Shown piece after piece: positions 35,100 to 46,810 of a DNA stretch of 64,000 nt. Each line of letters begins with the position of its first letter. Within the stretch, counting starts at the first letter, position 1. The notes beneath the pieces are model-generated. The model was not told where the DNA came from. It saw only the letters and a program-made list of their open reading frames with translations, and did no database searches. The stretch lies in the NCBI RefSeq assembly GCF_048544455.1, contig NC_133537.1, positions 72,635,634 to 72,699,633 on the forward strand, in the 5' to 3' direction. This stretch comes from Silene latifolia. Taxonomy: Eukaryota > Streptophyta > Magnoliopsida > Caryophyllales > Caryophyllaceae. The translations under genes and the position numbers were made by a program.

Positions 35100-35757
35100 G
35101 CCGGAGGTTTCAGACGACGGCCGGAGGTAGAGCTTTCCGTCACCTGCCACACAAAAAAAATACCAGCAAATCACTGCTCTTCTTGTTCACTCACTTCGCC
35201 GACGACCAAGGTGGTAGTACGTTTGTTGTCGACATTCAGAAAATACTACTCGTACTACTTGATTGTTAATCTTAACCCAGAAAAAGAAAAGGAGGTTTGA
35301 GAATGTATCAATGGAGGAAATTCGAGTTCTTTGAGGATAAATACGGTGGAAAAAGTCAAGTACCCGACGAAATTACAGGACAAATATTATGTTGTTCAAG
35401 TGGAAGAGGTAAAATAGCAGTTGGATGTAATTTGTTTTTTGAAATCTTCGTTTATGGTAGATCTCGCATTTCGATTCGAATGGTGGGCTACTTGAGGATT
35501 GAAGGATGATGGTGGCTCGTGCGGTGGTTCTCCGTTGCTTGTGGTGTATTGTGGTGACAGGTGATGTCCCCGTCATAGTCTGAGGTGGCTAGTCATGTCA
35601 CCGATACAGGATCAAGTGGCTGTCGGGGCTGATGGCGGGGACGGGACTGTTTGTGGGGTTAGTTCAGGGATGGTGGTGGTCGTGGTGCTAGCAGTAGGTG
35701 TGGTGGTTGTAGTGTTGGTGTTGGTGGTTAGGTGGGTGGTCGTAGTTGATTTTTAGA
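35100..35757. other. E2 subterminal region without recognisable gene
   Basis: It contains Gly/Val-type GGTGGTGG-rich DNA and a short plus-strand frame (35297-35509) that I cannot assign. Splice-like signals occur (35405), but no family is recognised. Confidence 0.3.
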
Positions 35758-35764
35758 TTGTGGA

Positions 35765-35885
35765 AACACAAAACACCACCCCGGATACACATTGTATTAC
35801 TACTAGATACACTAATCCATGTGTGTATATAGTAGTAATCCCATGTGTATTGGTAGTAATACCATGTGTATCCGAGGATACACAA
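35765..35885. repeat. GTGTATC palindromic cluster 1
   Basis: Words GGATACACATNGTATTACTA and their complement TAGTAATACCATGTGTATCC alternate, giving hairpin potential. The same words recur at 36345-36470, 37625-37730, 49970-50080 and, in another element, 56810-57000. Confidence 0.75.
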
Positions 35886-36344
35886 ATCGACTACCAATAA
35901 ATATAGACTATTATAATAAGAAAATGCATCAAGTTACCAGCTAGTTAATTGGAGTAATATTTAATAGCAGTATTTGAAATTGTACATAAGTTAGTTCAAT
36001 ATGATATTCAAAGTAACAAGATACGAGTGAACTAAACACATTAAATTTGATTGACTTGAACCATTTTTAACCGAGTTTGATTCAACTGGTCCTACTAATC
36101 ATTATCGGCAAAGAAATTTAATTGAAAACTAAATTTACTTTGAACGGATTAAGCTAGATGAAATAATTCACTATTTTTTCAAATAACACGAGTAAACATC
36201 TAATATGCAGCTTGTAAATGGAAACTGTTAATGAAAAGTCAACATATTAAACACAGACACTAACAAAGAAGTTGGAAGAACACTACAAATACATGAAAAC
36301 AAAACTTTCATGATTATGGAAGCGGCGAACCAATTACCAAGATA

Positions 36345-36470
36345 CCCATATTACTACCTCAGATACATATGGAATTACTACCAAATACACATGGTATTGC
36401 TACCGGATACACAAATCGACTTGTGTATCCGCTAGTAATAGCGTGTGTATCTGGACTGCTAATTTGTGTA
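36345..36470. repeat. GTGTATC palindromic cluster 2
   Basis: GATACACATGGTATTGCTAC and its inverted partners, directly downstream of the SINAT fragment. Confidence 0.75.
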
Positions 36471-36499
36471 CCTAGAGTCCTAGAGTAATACAAACCATT

Positions 36500-36847
36500 T
36501 CATAAACTAGTCCCGGAATCAGAGTTGTGGTCCCCCTTGGATATTCTGCCAGTAACACGGAGCTTAAGCTCCTTCATGTCCCCTCCGGAGAAGAAAAGCG
36601 CCAACTTGCGTTGGATAATAAGACCATCGTGGCTGTCTCTCACTTTTCGGTGATTGTCTCGAATGCTTCTTGGAGGCCCATCCCATGTTAATTTTCTCCC
36701 ATATCCACCCACCTCTAAGCTGTGATTATACTTTCGAGCTTCACTCTCATCACCCATGAACCGAAGAAATGCCATATAAACGTGAGCCATGCCAAGCTGG
36801 AATGCTTCAAAGTGCAAGCAAAAATACCGACCAAAGCAATGGAAGAC
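36500..36847 (-). pseudogene. Captured SINAT-type E3 ubiquitin ligase, last exon
   Basis: After an acceptor TTTCAG at 36848 the frame reads VFHCFGRYFCLHFEAFQLGM, then AFLRFMGDESEARKYNHSLE, RKVRDSHDGLIIQRKLALFF and a near-complete C-terminus to TGA at 36500. This is the substrate-binding (TRAF-like) end of Seven-in-absentia proteins. The RING and zinc-finger exons are not present nearby. The frame is open over about 115 codons, so capture is recent or the fragment is still expressed as part of a chimera. Confidence 0.85.
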
Positions 36848-36999
36848 CTGAAACGCGATATAACAGTAAAGCAGATTCGTCAAATTACAAGCTTAAATAA
36901 TTTATCTTACTATTCTGCCAGCATCACGATACGATGTTCGTATTCCATTATTAATTTATCTTTATCTTCCAGGTCCCCTCAACAATGCCAGAAATTGAA

Positions 37000-37560
37000 A
37001 CTTTCTTGATTGAGTGATGCAAAGACTTGATCTGCATTGTAGCTCGAGTGACAACGAGCTTAGCTCGAAGATCATCAAGATCATTGAGGTCATTGCATCA
37101 CAAGTTGCAGTCAGCAAACCAGGATCATAACACTGATATATGACAAGTTTAAACTTTACAGGCACCAAATGTTGAAACCTTGAACGAGATGGTTGAAAAC
37201 TTGAAATGAGTCATTCCTGTCACAATTTTTTTAAGTGTTGATCTCATACATGTTTCTAGTGAGACCAATTCATGTGAACTAATTTATCTATTGACTGGAT
37301 ACGAAACAAGTTCGTCAGATAATGTTGCTGAGTTTGTTTTGATCAATGGAGACGTTCCACATTTGGTCAAAGAAAACATGAAATGAGACATACTCGTTAT
37401 GGTCCAGGACAGTGTCCAAAATCATTTAATCAAGAAAACAGAAGCTTCACATGGTTGGCCTAACATTAAGCCTACTTGTTAGCTTCATGCCCATTGACTT
37501 GTTAGCCTGAAAAAGTATATCAGGAAAAATAGTAGTAGAGCCGTAGAGGCCTTGTTACAA
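37000..37560. other. E2 interior without assigned gene
   Basis: Short exon-like pieces occur on the plus strand (for example after TTTACAG at 37160, reading APNVETLNEMVENLK to TGA), but I cannot identify a family. Confidence 0.3.
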
Positions 37561-37589
37561 AGAGAGACCTGAATATCATCACCTAAACA

Positions 37590-37830
37590 CATTGCAGCCA
37601 CCCCAAAAGCACCCACAAATCCACAATGGGTGCCGGATACACATGGTATTACTAACAGATACACATGGTATTATTGCCGGATACAAAAATCGATGTGTAT
37701 CTAGTAGTAATACCATGTGTATCCGGGCTGGTATTTTGAGTATCCACCACACCACACCACAACCCACCACCACCATCACGCCGCTCACCACCACCGCCCA
37801 TACCTACTGTTGCCACCAGGTTACCTGACA
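37590..37830. repeat. Internal copy of the E2 right-end region
   Basis: It comprises GTGTATC cluster 3 (37625-37730; CCGGATACACATGGTATTAC pairs with a downstream inverse) and a CCACCACC-rich stretch ending CTGTTGCCACCAGGTTACC. Both recur in the same order at 49970-50180. Confidence 0.75.
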
Positions 37831-37964
37831 GCATTTTAAGGCGACTTTAGCCTGACCAAAGATATTTAATACTTTGCACAGTGCTAGACCAAGCATAAAA
37901 CTCATACAGACTCATACAACAACACACAGCATGTCACTAGTAATAACCAACTCGTAATGACAAA

Positions 37965-38125
37965 ATTATAAACCAACTACGGAATAATTGGTATGAGAAT
38001 AAAATCTAGTTAAATTGAATCATTTCAAAAAGTATAAGCTACCAAAAAAAGTGAACTGCAGAAATAATTTGACAAAATCCACCACAGGAAAAGTAATTGT
38101 CTATTCTTCAGTGAAAATTGATTCA
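37965..38125. repeat. ~150-bp direct duplicate (left copy)
   Basis: AATTATAAACCAACTACGGA to GTCTATTCTTCAGTGAAAA is repeated with few differences at about 48945-49110. It abuts the donor end of the ERD2-like exon at 38145. Confidence 0.85.
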
Positions 38126-38144
38126 CAAAATTTGTCTAAATTAC

Positions 38145-38254
38145 CTTAGCATTCTGAATCAGACGGAGTTGAGGGAGCACTGAGATGGCCTCAAGAGACA
38201 TGCTGAATGGCCACAAAAACCGTATAAAAATACTATATCCGCCTCTAGGATAGG
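38145..38254 (-). pseudogene. Captured ERD2-like (KDEL receptor) exon, downstream
   Basis: The frame reads FSMSLEAISVLPQLRLIQNA and ends at donor AAG-GTAATT (38145). It matches the SVLPQLR block of ER-lumen-protein-retaining receptors. The 5' boundary is probably CTCTAG at 38255-38260. The remaining exons that would follow are absent. Confidence 0.7.
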
Positions 38255-38733
38255 CTAGAGTCGCAAAGAAAAGCGCATGGCAAGAATCGTAGACAAAATA
38301 ACATAAGACACATTTAAACATAATTAATTAGATGGTGTCAAGCTAATGCCTCCATGTTGAGTCATGAACATGTGTAAGTTGGCTTTTTTAGTTGTCTTCT
38401 TCGGTACAAGAAGAACCCCCAGAAAAAGTAATCTTATCAAATGTAAAATAAGCGATATTTTGGAAAGTTTGCTAACAATTTCACGATTAGTTTACGTTTA
38501 CGATGCATATTTGACAAATGCAGAAGGGACCTTACAAGCAAAATGATTTAGAGTAAGATAATAAGATTTCAAAAATGTTTTACTACTTCACCCTTTCCTA
38601 TAATTCAGCAACATTTAAAAGAGAAGCAAAGATTTTAGAAATCACACAATGAAGCATATTGTATAAAACTCCTTATTGGAAACAGAACGTAATAAGCAAA
38701 GAGAGTATCAACAAGATGGACGGAAAACATTAC

Positions 38734-38933
38734 CACATAATACCAGGGCATGTTGTCTAGGTCTTTCAGGTAACTTGATTTCAATTTAACTCGCATCATA
38801 TAAATCATCCAAAGTGTAGCGCCGAGTATAATGAAATCGAGTGCACAATTGATATCCCAATAGAATGAAAAGGTACATGTTAGTCTTAAGACTAGATAGA
38901 TTGCTGTGAGCTCTTGAGTCTTTAGTGAGAGAC
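38734..38933 (-). pseudogene. Captured ERD2-like (KDEL receptor) exon, upstream
   Basis: Between the acceptor TTTTTTCATAG and donor GTAATG the frame reads GLSLKTQELTAIYLVLRLTC, then LGATLWMIYMMRVKLKSSYL and DLDNMPWYYVV. This is the core of an ERD2-like seven-transmembrane receptor that retrieves KDEL/HDEL proteins from the Golgi. It is open over 66 codons. No start exon is recognised. Confidence 0.85.
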
Positions 38934-39272
38934 CTATGAAAAAAGCCGATACAATAATAGACATTAGAAAAGTATTGAACTATGCTCATCCAAATCTACC
39001 AACAAGGAGCACGATTCAAAACTAATTGTACTTCACCATGGTACAGGCTGGCTGAATAAGAAAGCAATATGCAAAATATTAAGGCATTATACTTTAGTTA
39101 GGATGTGCTGTTTTCGAATCAGTCATTCTTCATTCTAACTAGAATATAGTTCCAAACCCTATTTTTGGACTTAAAGTCACCCCCTTTGAAGTTCAGTTCA
39201 GCTCCTATAAGTTCGGTTCAGAAAAGTTTAGCTCTTATAAGTTTGTTCGGAAAAGTTCAACTCCCATAAGTT

Positions 39273-40545
39273 TGAAGGAAATGTAGATTCATATACATGT
39301 TAACATACTCTCATATGTCTAAATAATTGTCATAAAATTAATTACGGATCTTATGCATGCAAACAATAATATAAATAGAGGAGAAATCATGTCCTTACAT
39401 AGTAGATTTCGGCTATTAGGGCACAAGAGAGATCACCTTTCTCTTCTTGTTCTTGAGCTTTTCCAATGGAAGAATAAAGATCTAAGTGTAAGATCTCTCC
39501 CTATGTATTATACCCAAGGCTTAACACTTAATCTAATTAATATTACAATACTAGTATAATATTAATTTTAGTAGAAAATTGAACCAAAAACTTTTATAAA
39601 ACTCTTATAAATTTCGGTTTTTAAGAGAGAAGAAGAGAGGTTTTTTTTCTTCTCACTAGAACTTGTGTTTTTGGATGAGTGAATAGAATGGAAATAATAC
39701 ACTACCTTTAGTATATTATTAGGCAAAATTAAAGAAAAACAATGATCACATTTGCTTCCCCAAAACCGTGTAAGAGGAGCTTTAGGGTGAGCCAATGCAT
39801 GGAGAAATTGTTCTTCACAAGGAACAATAGGCTTGCATGGCTAGGTTTCCTTTTAATCATTGTGTTTTCCACTAATTACAAGCAACATATAATTAGTATA
39901 AACCCTTCTAATTTTCGGCCCATTCTATAATATGGATTCCATATTATTTTTGTCAATTGTCTATATGTTACATGTCACATGTCACATATATTTGTTATGT
40001 ATTTTTAACATATTAAAAATCAACGTATTAATAAAAAAATACGTCACATACAAAAATTGACTTAGTAATTTCATATTTACTTGTGCCAAAAATTTTACCA
40101 ATTTATAAATCACAACTGATTGTATTTATAACAATTCATTCAATTTAATTGTTACATTAAACAATTATTTCATCCGAGTAATGATACAATTCGATTACTC
40201 AGACCGTATCTCATTTAATCACATTTCAATTTGATACGTAAATTTTACTTCCAAAATCGTCCGTCAATTTTCAAGTAATTTAATTAACTCGTAACATTAT
40301 ACGATTAATTAAATAATCAATTAAGAGTATTGCCCTTTAGGTATGACCTAGGGGGTCAACTGATCACCACCGTCACACGACAAGAATGTCAAACTCTAGT
40401 CAACCAATCATTACCGATATATGTTGACGGGTTGACAAGAATAATATTACTTCCCAATTGTATTCATTTTAATGAGACTTAAACATGTGATCATCATGAT
40501 CATCAGTCGTGATCGCATTATTGTCGGAGGACACATATTCCAACA
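39273..40545 (-). repeat. 3' LTR of the copia element
   Basis: On the minus strand it begins TGTTGGAATATGTGTCCTCC and ends CATTTCCTTCA. 1273 bp. Short open frames inside (39353-39930) recur in the other LTR and are not genes. Confidence 0.95.
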
Positions 40546-40557
40546 ATCTCCCACTTG
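40546..40557 (-). other. Polypurine tract
   Basis: The minus strand reads CAAGTGGGAGAT directly before the 3' LTR start TGTTGG, the expected plus-strand priming site. Confidence 0.8.
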
Positions 40558-43500
40558 TCCTCGACAAGTGTGCGTCACCAATTCTCTTGTCCTATTACTA
40601 TCTCCCACTCAATGCAAGGTGTCTTTCAGGTCGTACTTGCAAGTGATCATATCGAGAGTGGTTTCCTCGATCTGGAGAATAACTGATTGACCGGACTTAT
40701 CTGTCATAGATACTTTCCGAGCGTGGCCACGCATTTCCAGTTCATTACTCCTCGAGTGGCCCTGAGATATTGTTATAACCCTGACAAGGGGTGGACAATT
40801 CCTATCGCACTCATTCCCTTCGACTAGCCAGCCCATCATAACCCAAAATATGCCCATTTGACCCCATTTACGAAGGTCGTAGTAACACAAATCAAAGTTA
40901 ATCTGAAACGGTGCCATCTTAGGTGAATAGTCTTTAGTCAAAAGAATCGACTCATTCGAATACTATAGTAGCTCTCGCCACGACCAGGCTATATAAATTT
41001 GCAAGAACTCTATAAGCGGTCATTAGGCCCGACAAAATGTTCCTACAGTCATTTATGTGATCGACTAGTCATCTCACATGACCGTATGGCACTTGAACTT
41101 GCCATCAATCGCCTCACACTCTAGTCACTTCGAGACGTCACCTCATATAAGTAACTATGGGCAAAAACAATGTTAATCCATGTTCACTTTAACGGGGTTC
41201 AATTGTCTCTACAACCCGTTTGGATATAACAATGTACAGGGTGAGTTAAGAATAACTCATACGACAAATGTCGACATCACACTTGGGTAGTCAATATCAT
41301 ATTGCAACCTTGTGATGTTTATCATAAGTGTAAACACTTATTGATTGCAATAGAAGTTTAACATCCCATGTGTCCATGTGTTCAAACTTCTTACACTTGC
41401 ATTTTCCTTCACATTCATGTTTTCTCTCATAGCATGAATCTTACCAAGTGCACATCAAGGTTCTCGACCTTGGTTTTGGTTCTTTAATTTGAAAGAACTT
41501 TCTTATCGCTCATCTCATAACGAACGAATTTGCGATGAATAATACAACTTGTACTGATCAAGTGTTCCATCCACACACAATGCACTAGGTATATGTTTTG
41601 TAGAATCTTGTAACAATTTACAAGATTATTCAGCTTAGCACTTCTCACAAGTCCTAGCTTTACTAGGAAAGATTGTTTTTGAATAACTTCTTATTCAACC
41701 AAGCATCTTTCCAAAGCTTCTCATTTCTCTTTCTAGCTCGAAAGTTTTAGGATTCTCATAAATCCTTACCTGTGTTCGGATTTCATATATATGTGCAACC
41801 TATTGTCACATAATCGAGTATTCCGTCAAACACCGAAATCGCTCATCGGATTCTACTTGAGAATTCATGACGTTTCTATTATGGCTCACCAACCAATCAT
41901 CATGCTCTTATGCATATGATTCAAAATTTGGACATGTACATGATTATTCTAATGGCGGAAACATTAGTTATTGATAATCATGAGATCAACCGTTCTCAGG
42001 TTCAATGAACTACCATGACTGCTAATGGTAATTCCATTTTCATTCATATGAATATCCTATGTATATGTTGATACGATGTGTATCTCTTTAATACTAATCC
42101 AACATCCCATGATGTAATTGGATTCATCATTGTCCATTTTCATCCAGAATTGAAAACTCAAAAGCTTCTTTATGAAAGAAGGTATTAGCTCGTCATTCTT
42201 TAATGAGTAATGAGTTTTATACATTCAAGGATGATAGCTCCCACTAAATTCCATGTCTTCACATGAGAATTTCCTAACTCCCACTCAATTCAACATATTT
42301 CGAAATTGACTTATCAATCGAAATTTGTCAAAGATATAAACATAAATTGCTTTGCCAAGTTACTAGAATAAAACCATATATGTTCCCATCATATCCTTTC
42401 AAAAAGCCTATTTTGAAGTGGTCTCATCTCAACCTTACGGAAAGAGATTTTTAAATCTCTAACACACTCATGTCATAATGATGTGTAGTAATGTCATTAT
42501 TCAAATATAAACAATATCTAGAATACGTCCTTCGGAATACTCTTCCGAAAGGAGGATTAACCATTTCCTAGCGAGGTTAAGTAATGACATTTGCGTGGTT
42601 AAAACGTTGGCTATTGAAGATATCGGAATATCAATCTTTGCAACTTAATCTTGATCATAACTAGTATGTTACTTTGATTCATTTAGGCTCTTAAGTAAAA
42701 CTCATGATTGAAACTATTTGGTCAAAATTTATCATATAGAACTTAGTCAAAACTTGTTAAGACTTTACATTAGTCATTTTTATCCAAAACTTCTTTTGGT
42801 CTCCTCGTGTAGTTATTTTGAGAATTTACTCTTATGATTACTACACTTGGTCTCATTAGTTATATAGAACTAACTTGAGACCATAGATCTCATCTATTTG
42901 GTATACTATGTAAATAGATATACCTTTATTCAAATCATTTTCTCTTGTGTAGATCTACATTTACACAAGTACACAATTTTATCTTGCCTTGTGTGTTGTG
43001 TCCTCATTTTTCTCCCACTCTATCTTTAGAATAAATACACTATATATTCAAAGATAGCATATGAGACACTTGATCAATGATGTTGAAGTATAAGGAGAAC
43101 TATCTCATAGACAGACTAATATTAATTGATTTCATGTGTGTACTTGGTGATTGACATACCTTTAAGAGAGTTCATAGACTCAAAATCACTTCATAAATGA
43201 TCATACACAAGCCTTAAGCATGTGGACATATAATGAAACCCGTCATTATAATTGTCTATTAGATCACCTTTAAGTGAATGATCTTATGTTTCAAAACGCA
43301 AGCATTTAAAGATGAATTTTAGAACATTAAAAGGATAAATGATAAAACGGGTGACTTGGGTTGCAAACCAAGTCACTATCATCCAAAATACAACTCATTA
43401 TCCAAAATACTTTTCCATGTCGAACACGGAAACTCAAAGTTCTAGAATCCAAAACATAACTTAAAATAAGACAATGAAAAACAAAGCTCCATAAAAGCTA

Positions 43501-43650
43501 TCCTTAGCTTCTCCATGGTTTCTCATGCTTGTTTTTCTTTTCCCTTGTCTTTGCTTGGTGGAGGCCCTATTTACAATAAAAAGGGAGATACATTATCACA
43601 ACTTTGCATCATAATACCATAGTTGAATTTAGAAACATAAAAGAAGGTTA
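40558..43650. other. Copia internal region without coding sequence
   Basis: Three kb between gag and PPT where pol would normally be. I find no RT (YVDDM-like), integrase or protease motif and no long frame. It is AT-rich and not tandemly repeated. It is intact relative to the LTR age, so it belongs to the family rather than being decayed pol. Confidence 0.6.
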
Positions 43651-43651
43651 G

Positions 43652-44548
43652 TCATTTACTTACTGGAGTGATCTTTCCAGCTTTGATATCACCAAGGTAT
43701 TTGGAACAATTCCTCTTCCAATGTCCCATGCCATTACAATAATGGCATTTGTCAAGAGGACCCTTCTTGACTTTGGAGGTGCTAGCTTCACAAGACTTAG
43801 CTTTGGTGAATGTGGGAGCTTGCTTTTTACCCTTTCTTGCACTCTTCTTGAACTTCCCCTTACTCTTTGTGCTTATGTTAAGCACATCCTTGGGAGGGTT
43901 CACATTTAACCCCATGTCCCTCTCGGCTTGCACAAGTAACTTGTGCAACTCCTCAAGAGACACGTCCTTGTCTTGCATGTTGAAATTCACCCGGAATTGC
44001 ACATATGCCTTGACTTTAGACAAGGAGTGTAGAATCCTATCTACGATGAGTTCTTTGGGGATTTCAACCTTTTGAATTTTCAAGGTCTCGACAAGCTCCA
44101 TGAGTTTGAGCACATGAGGGCTAACCTTTGGGCCCTCTTTGAAGTCGAGATCAAAGAATGCCGCGGCCGCCTCATATTGACGATCCGCGGAGTTTGTGAA
44201 AACATGGTCACAAGTTTGGAGTAAATCTCATTAGCATTGCCCATTTTGAAGGCTCTCCTTTGGAGTTCCGCCTCCATCGCAAATATTAATACATTTTTTC
44301 ATTGCGGCGGACTCCTTTTGGTAAGCCTCATAGGCTTCCCTAGTGGCCGCGGTGGACCTAGCGGAGGGTTCGGGTGGAGAGGCCTCGGTAAGGTAACGAA
44401 GCTTGTCGTCACCCTCGGCGGCTAATTTGAGTTGGGCATCCCACTCGGAGAAATTTGACCCATTCTTTTCAAGTTTACATCGATCCATAAAGGATCGGAG
44501 CCAAGATGAAGTAGCGAGTGGTGTAGCATTAGGAGTTGGTGTTGCCAT
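43652..44548 (-). pseudogene. gag: Copia gag (two frameshifts)
   Basis: It starts ATG 44548 (MATPTPNATPLATSSWLRSF) and contains the UBN2/DUF4219-type gag core and a basic C-terminus. A CCHC zinc knuckle, CHYCNGMGHWKRNC, lies at about 43706-43747. The frame changes near 44290 (before FAMEAELQRRAF) and near 44205 (before DRQYEAAAAFFDLDF), each by one base. The last frame ends KITPVSK at 43652. A GTAAGT donor overlaps this end (43658-43663), and an AAATAG acceptor at 43567 would replace the last three residues with a basic tail. In full-length relatives this point leads into Pol; here Pol is missing. Confidence 0.85.
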
Positions 44549-46795
44549 TTGTTATGAATAAGAAGTGGTCTACAAAACAAAATATAAGGAGTAAAACATT
44601 TGTCGTTTTAATTATACTCGTAAAAATGAATGATTTAAACAAGTTTTATGCATTTTTCTAGTGACCTCTACCCAACTAGAATAAATGATTCCAAGACCCA
44701 AATTCATATCGACTTAGGCACGGGGTAGCCGATGAAACCCTCATCAATATAACTCGGTGGATTAACCTTTTAATCGATTCTACTTTTAGAACTCTTGGTC
44801 GATAAAATTACTCTAATATTTATCTATAGCCCAAAACACATCAATAAGGGCACGGGGTAGCCGATGAAACCCTTATCAATTACTTTTGTTGAGTTCAATC
44901 CAAATTTCGAATAAATGTGTCCATTATCCAAACCCACATTAACTTAGGCACGGGGTAGCCGATGAAACCCTCATCAACATGAATTCGGTGGATTAGACAT
45001 TTATCACCCACTTCCCCTACGTAACAAGGTTTGTACCCCGGGGTAGCCGAGTGCACTCCCTCACGAAATAGGTTTTCATGGTTTCTACTATTTGGTAAGG
45101 CTATGTCTCAATTGGTAGTTTTAGCGAGAGGTCATGTCAATTTATTATCTATCACGTTATAAGTGAACTAAAGCGGTGAACTACGATAATTCTAATTGAC
45201 ACGGTCGATAAACTCGATAAAATAAGGATGCATGTTTAGTTATGGCGATTTAGCGATGCATGTGACATAAAATAAAATGCAAGCATAAAAGTAAATGAAT
45301 CCTAGTATGGCCTTTCCTAAAATAGAAAAACTATTAATCTATTACATATTCGGAAACCAACTCCATTGGTCCCTTGAACTTCGGTTGTGGCACGCATCTC
45401 GAGGTAACACCGTCTTTATGTATCGCCATTCTTGAAGTAATCCATCTTTTGGAACTCCGGAATGAATAAAATTACATAATAAATTACATAATTTCCTATT
45501 ATACATTTGTAACTAAAATAAAATAAATCTATTAAATTACAAAACGGTGATACGAGATCACAATAAAAATTACAACCGAATCGATATTCCCATACATTTC
45601 GGGAAATACCAATTAAAATCTAAGGCCATACTAAGTAAAATTACATAATTCAAAAATTACATAAATTAAAATTATGACAATCATAAAGAAAATGCAGCAT
45701 TATAATATGTATGAACATGCTCAATTTTTTATGCTAAATCGCCTTTTAATTAGCCAATATCGTATATTACTCGGTTTTTACGGATTTGCGTGATTTCAAC
45801 ATTTTATAATCACAAAAATGCATAAACTCATATTTATGCATAAGTTAATTACCCTAACCTCTTAGGACTCAAAATATAGTCTTCACTAATAATTTGACCA
45901 TAATTAACCTTTATTTATAAAATTGTTCAAAAATGGACCAAAAATTACAAAAATAAGCCATTAAACTTCAAATAAATCTAAAAATTTCAAATAAATTCAA
46001 AATTTGAAATTTAAATTCATGAACATTCTGGAAAAATCCATGACACTCATAATGTTCAAAATCTTAGGTTAAAAATTTCGAAAATTTACCGGAAAAACAA
46101 TGTTGCGGTTTATCGATTTTAATAAAATAATCATAAAAACATGGAAAAATTATTTTCATTAACTTTTCAATTTTAGATCTGAAAAATATAATAAAATGCA
46201 ACATTAGACGTTTTTCCTAAGTCATAGATTATTTTTTATTAATTTTTCACTAATAATGTCACTATTTATGCTATTTTTCTTCAAAAATTCATAAATCATG
46301 CTAAAAGACTTCTTTATAGCCAATTATTTTACACACATCTTGTAAACTTGCATGTGACAACATATTAATTTTCTATGACCAGATTCGAAATTTAACTCAT
46401 ATTAACCTATTTTTCTCTTAAATCCGAATTTAATGATGAAAAATTCATTTTTCGAGCATAACAAGTCCAAAAATTATGAAAATTTACAGGTTATCTCAAA
46501 ATAATATATGTAACAACATATCCAAAAACCAAGTGAAAATTCGAAGTATAGCTATTTTTAGACCAAAAATGACATTTTTACTCATAAAATCACATTTAAA
46601 TGCCATTATTGTAAATTATGAACAATAAAAATCCGAAAAATTAACCAAAATATCCTAAAACACTTTAGGACCAGAAATATTAACATGCATGTAATAATTT
46701 CGTGATATATCATAATAACACAAATTTTACAAGTTTTATTTTGTTATTCATATAACTCGGAAAAACTTTTAACCAATTTGCATGCAAACAACCGT
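44549..46795. other. Copia 5' leader with CGGGGTAGCCGATGAAACCC repeats
   Basis: A 2.2-kb untranslated region lies between PBS and gag. A ~30-bp phrase containing CACGGGGTAGCCGATGAAAC recurs at about 44717, 44849 and 44947, with a diverged copy at 45036. The rest is AT-rich, without frames. Confidence 0.75.
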
Positions 46796-46808
46796 GGCTC
46801 TGATACCG
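46796..46808 (-). other. Primer-binding site
   Basis: The minus strand reads CGGTATCAGAGCC two bases after the LTR, the initiator-methionine-tRNA type PBS usual for plant copia elements (TGGTATCAGAGC) with one mismatch. Confidence 0.85.
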
Positions 46809-46810
46809 AT

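Noticed and set aside
39353..39930. Short frames repeated at 46891-47469
   Set aside because: They lie in the two copia LTRs and have no similarity to known proteins.
40558..43650. Decayed pol of the copia element
   Set aside because: No RT, integrase or protease motif seen on either strand, while the LTRs are nearly identical, so heavy decay is unlikely.
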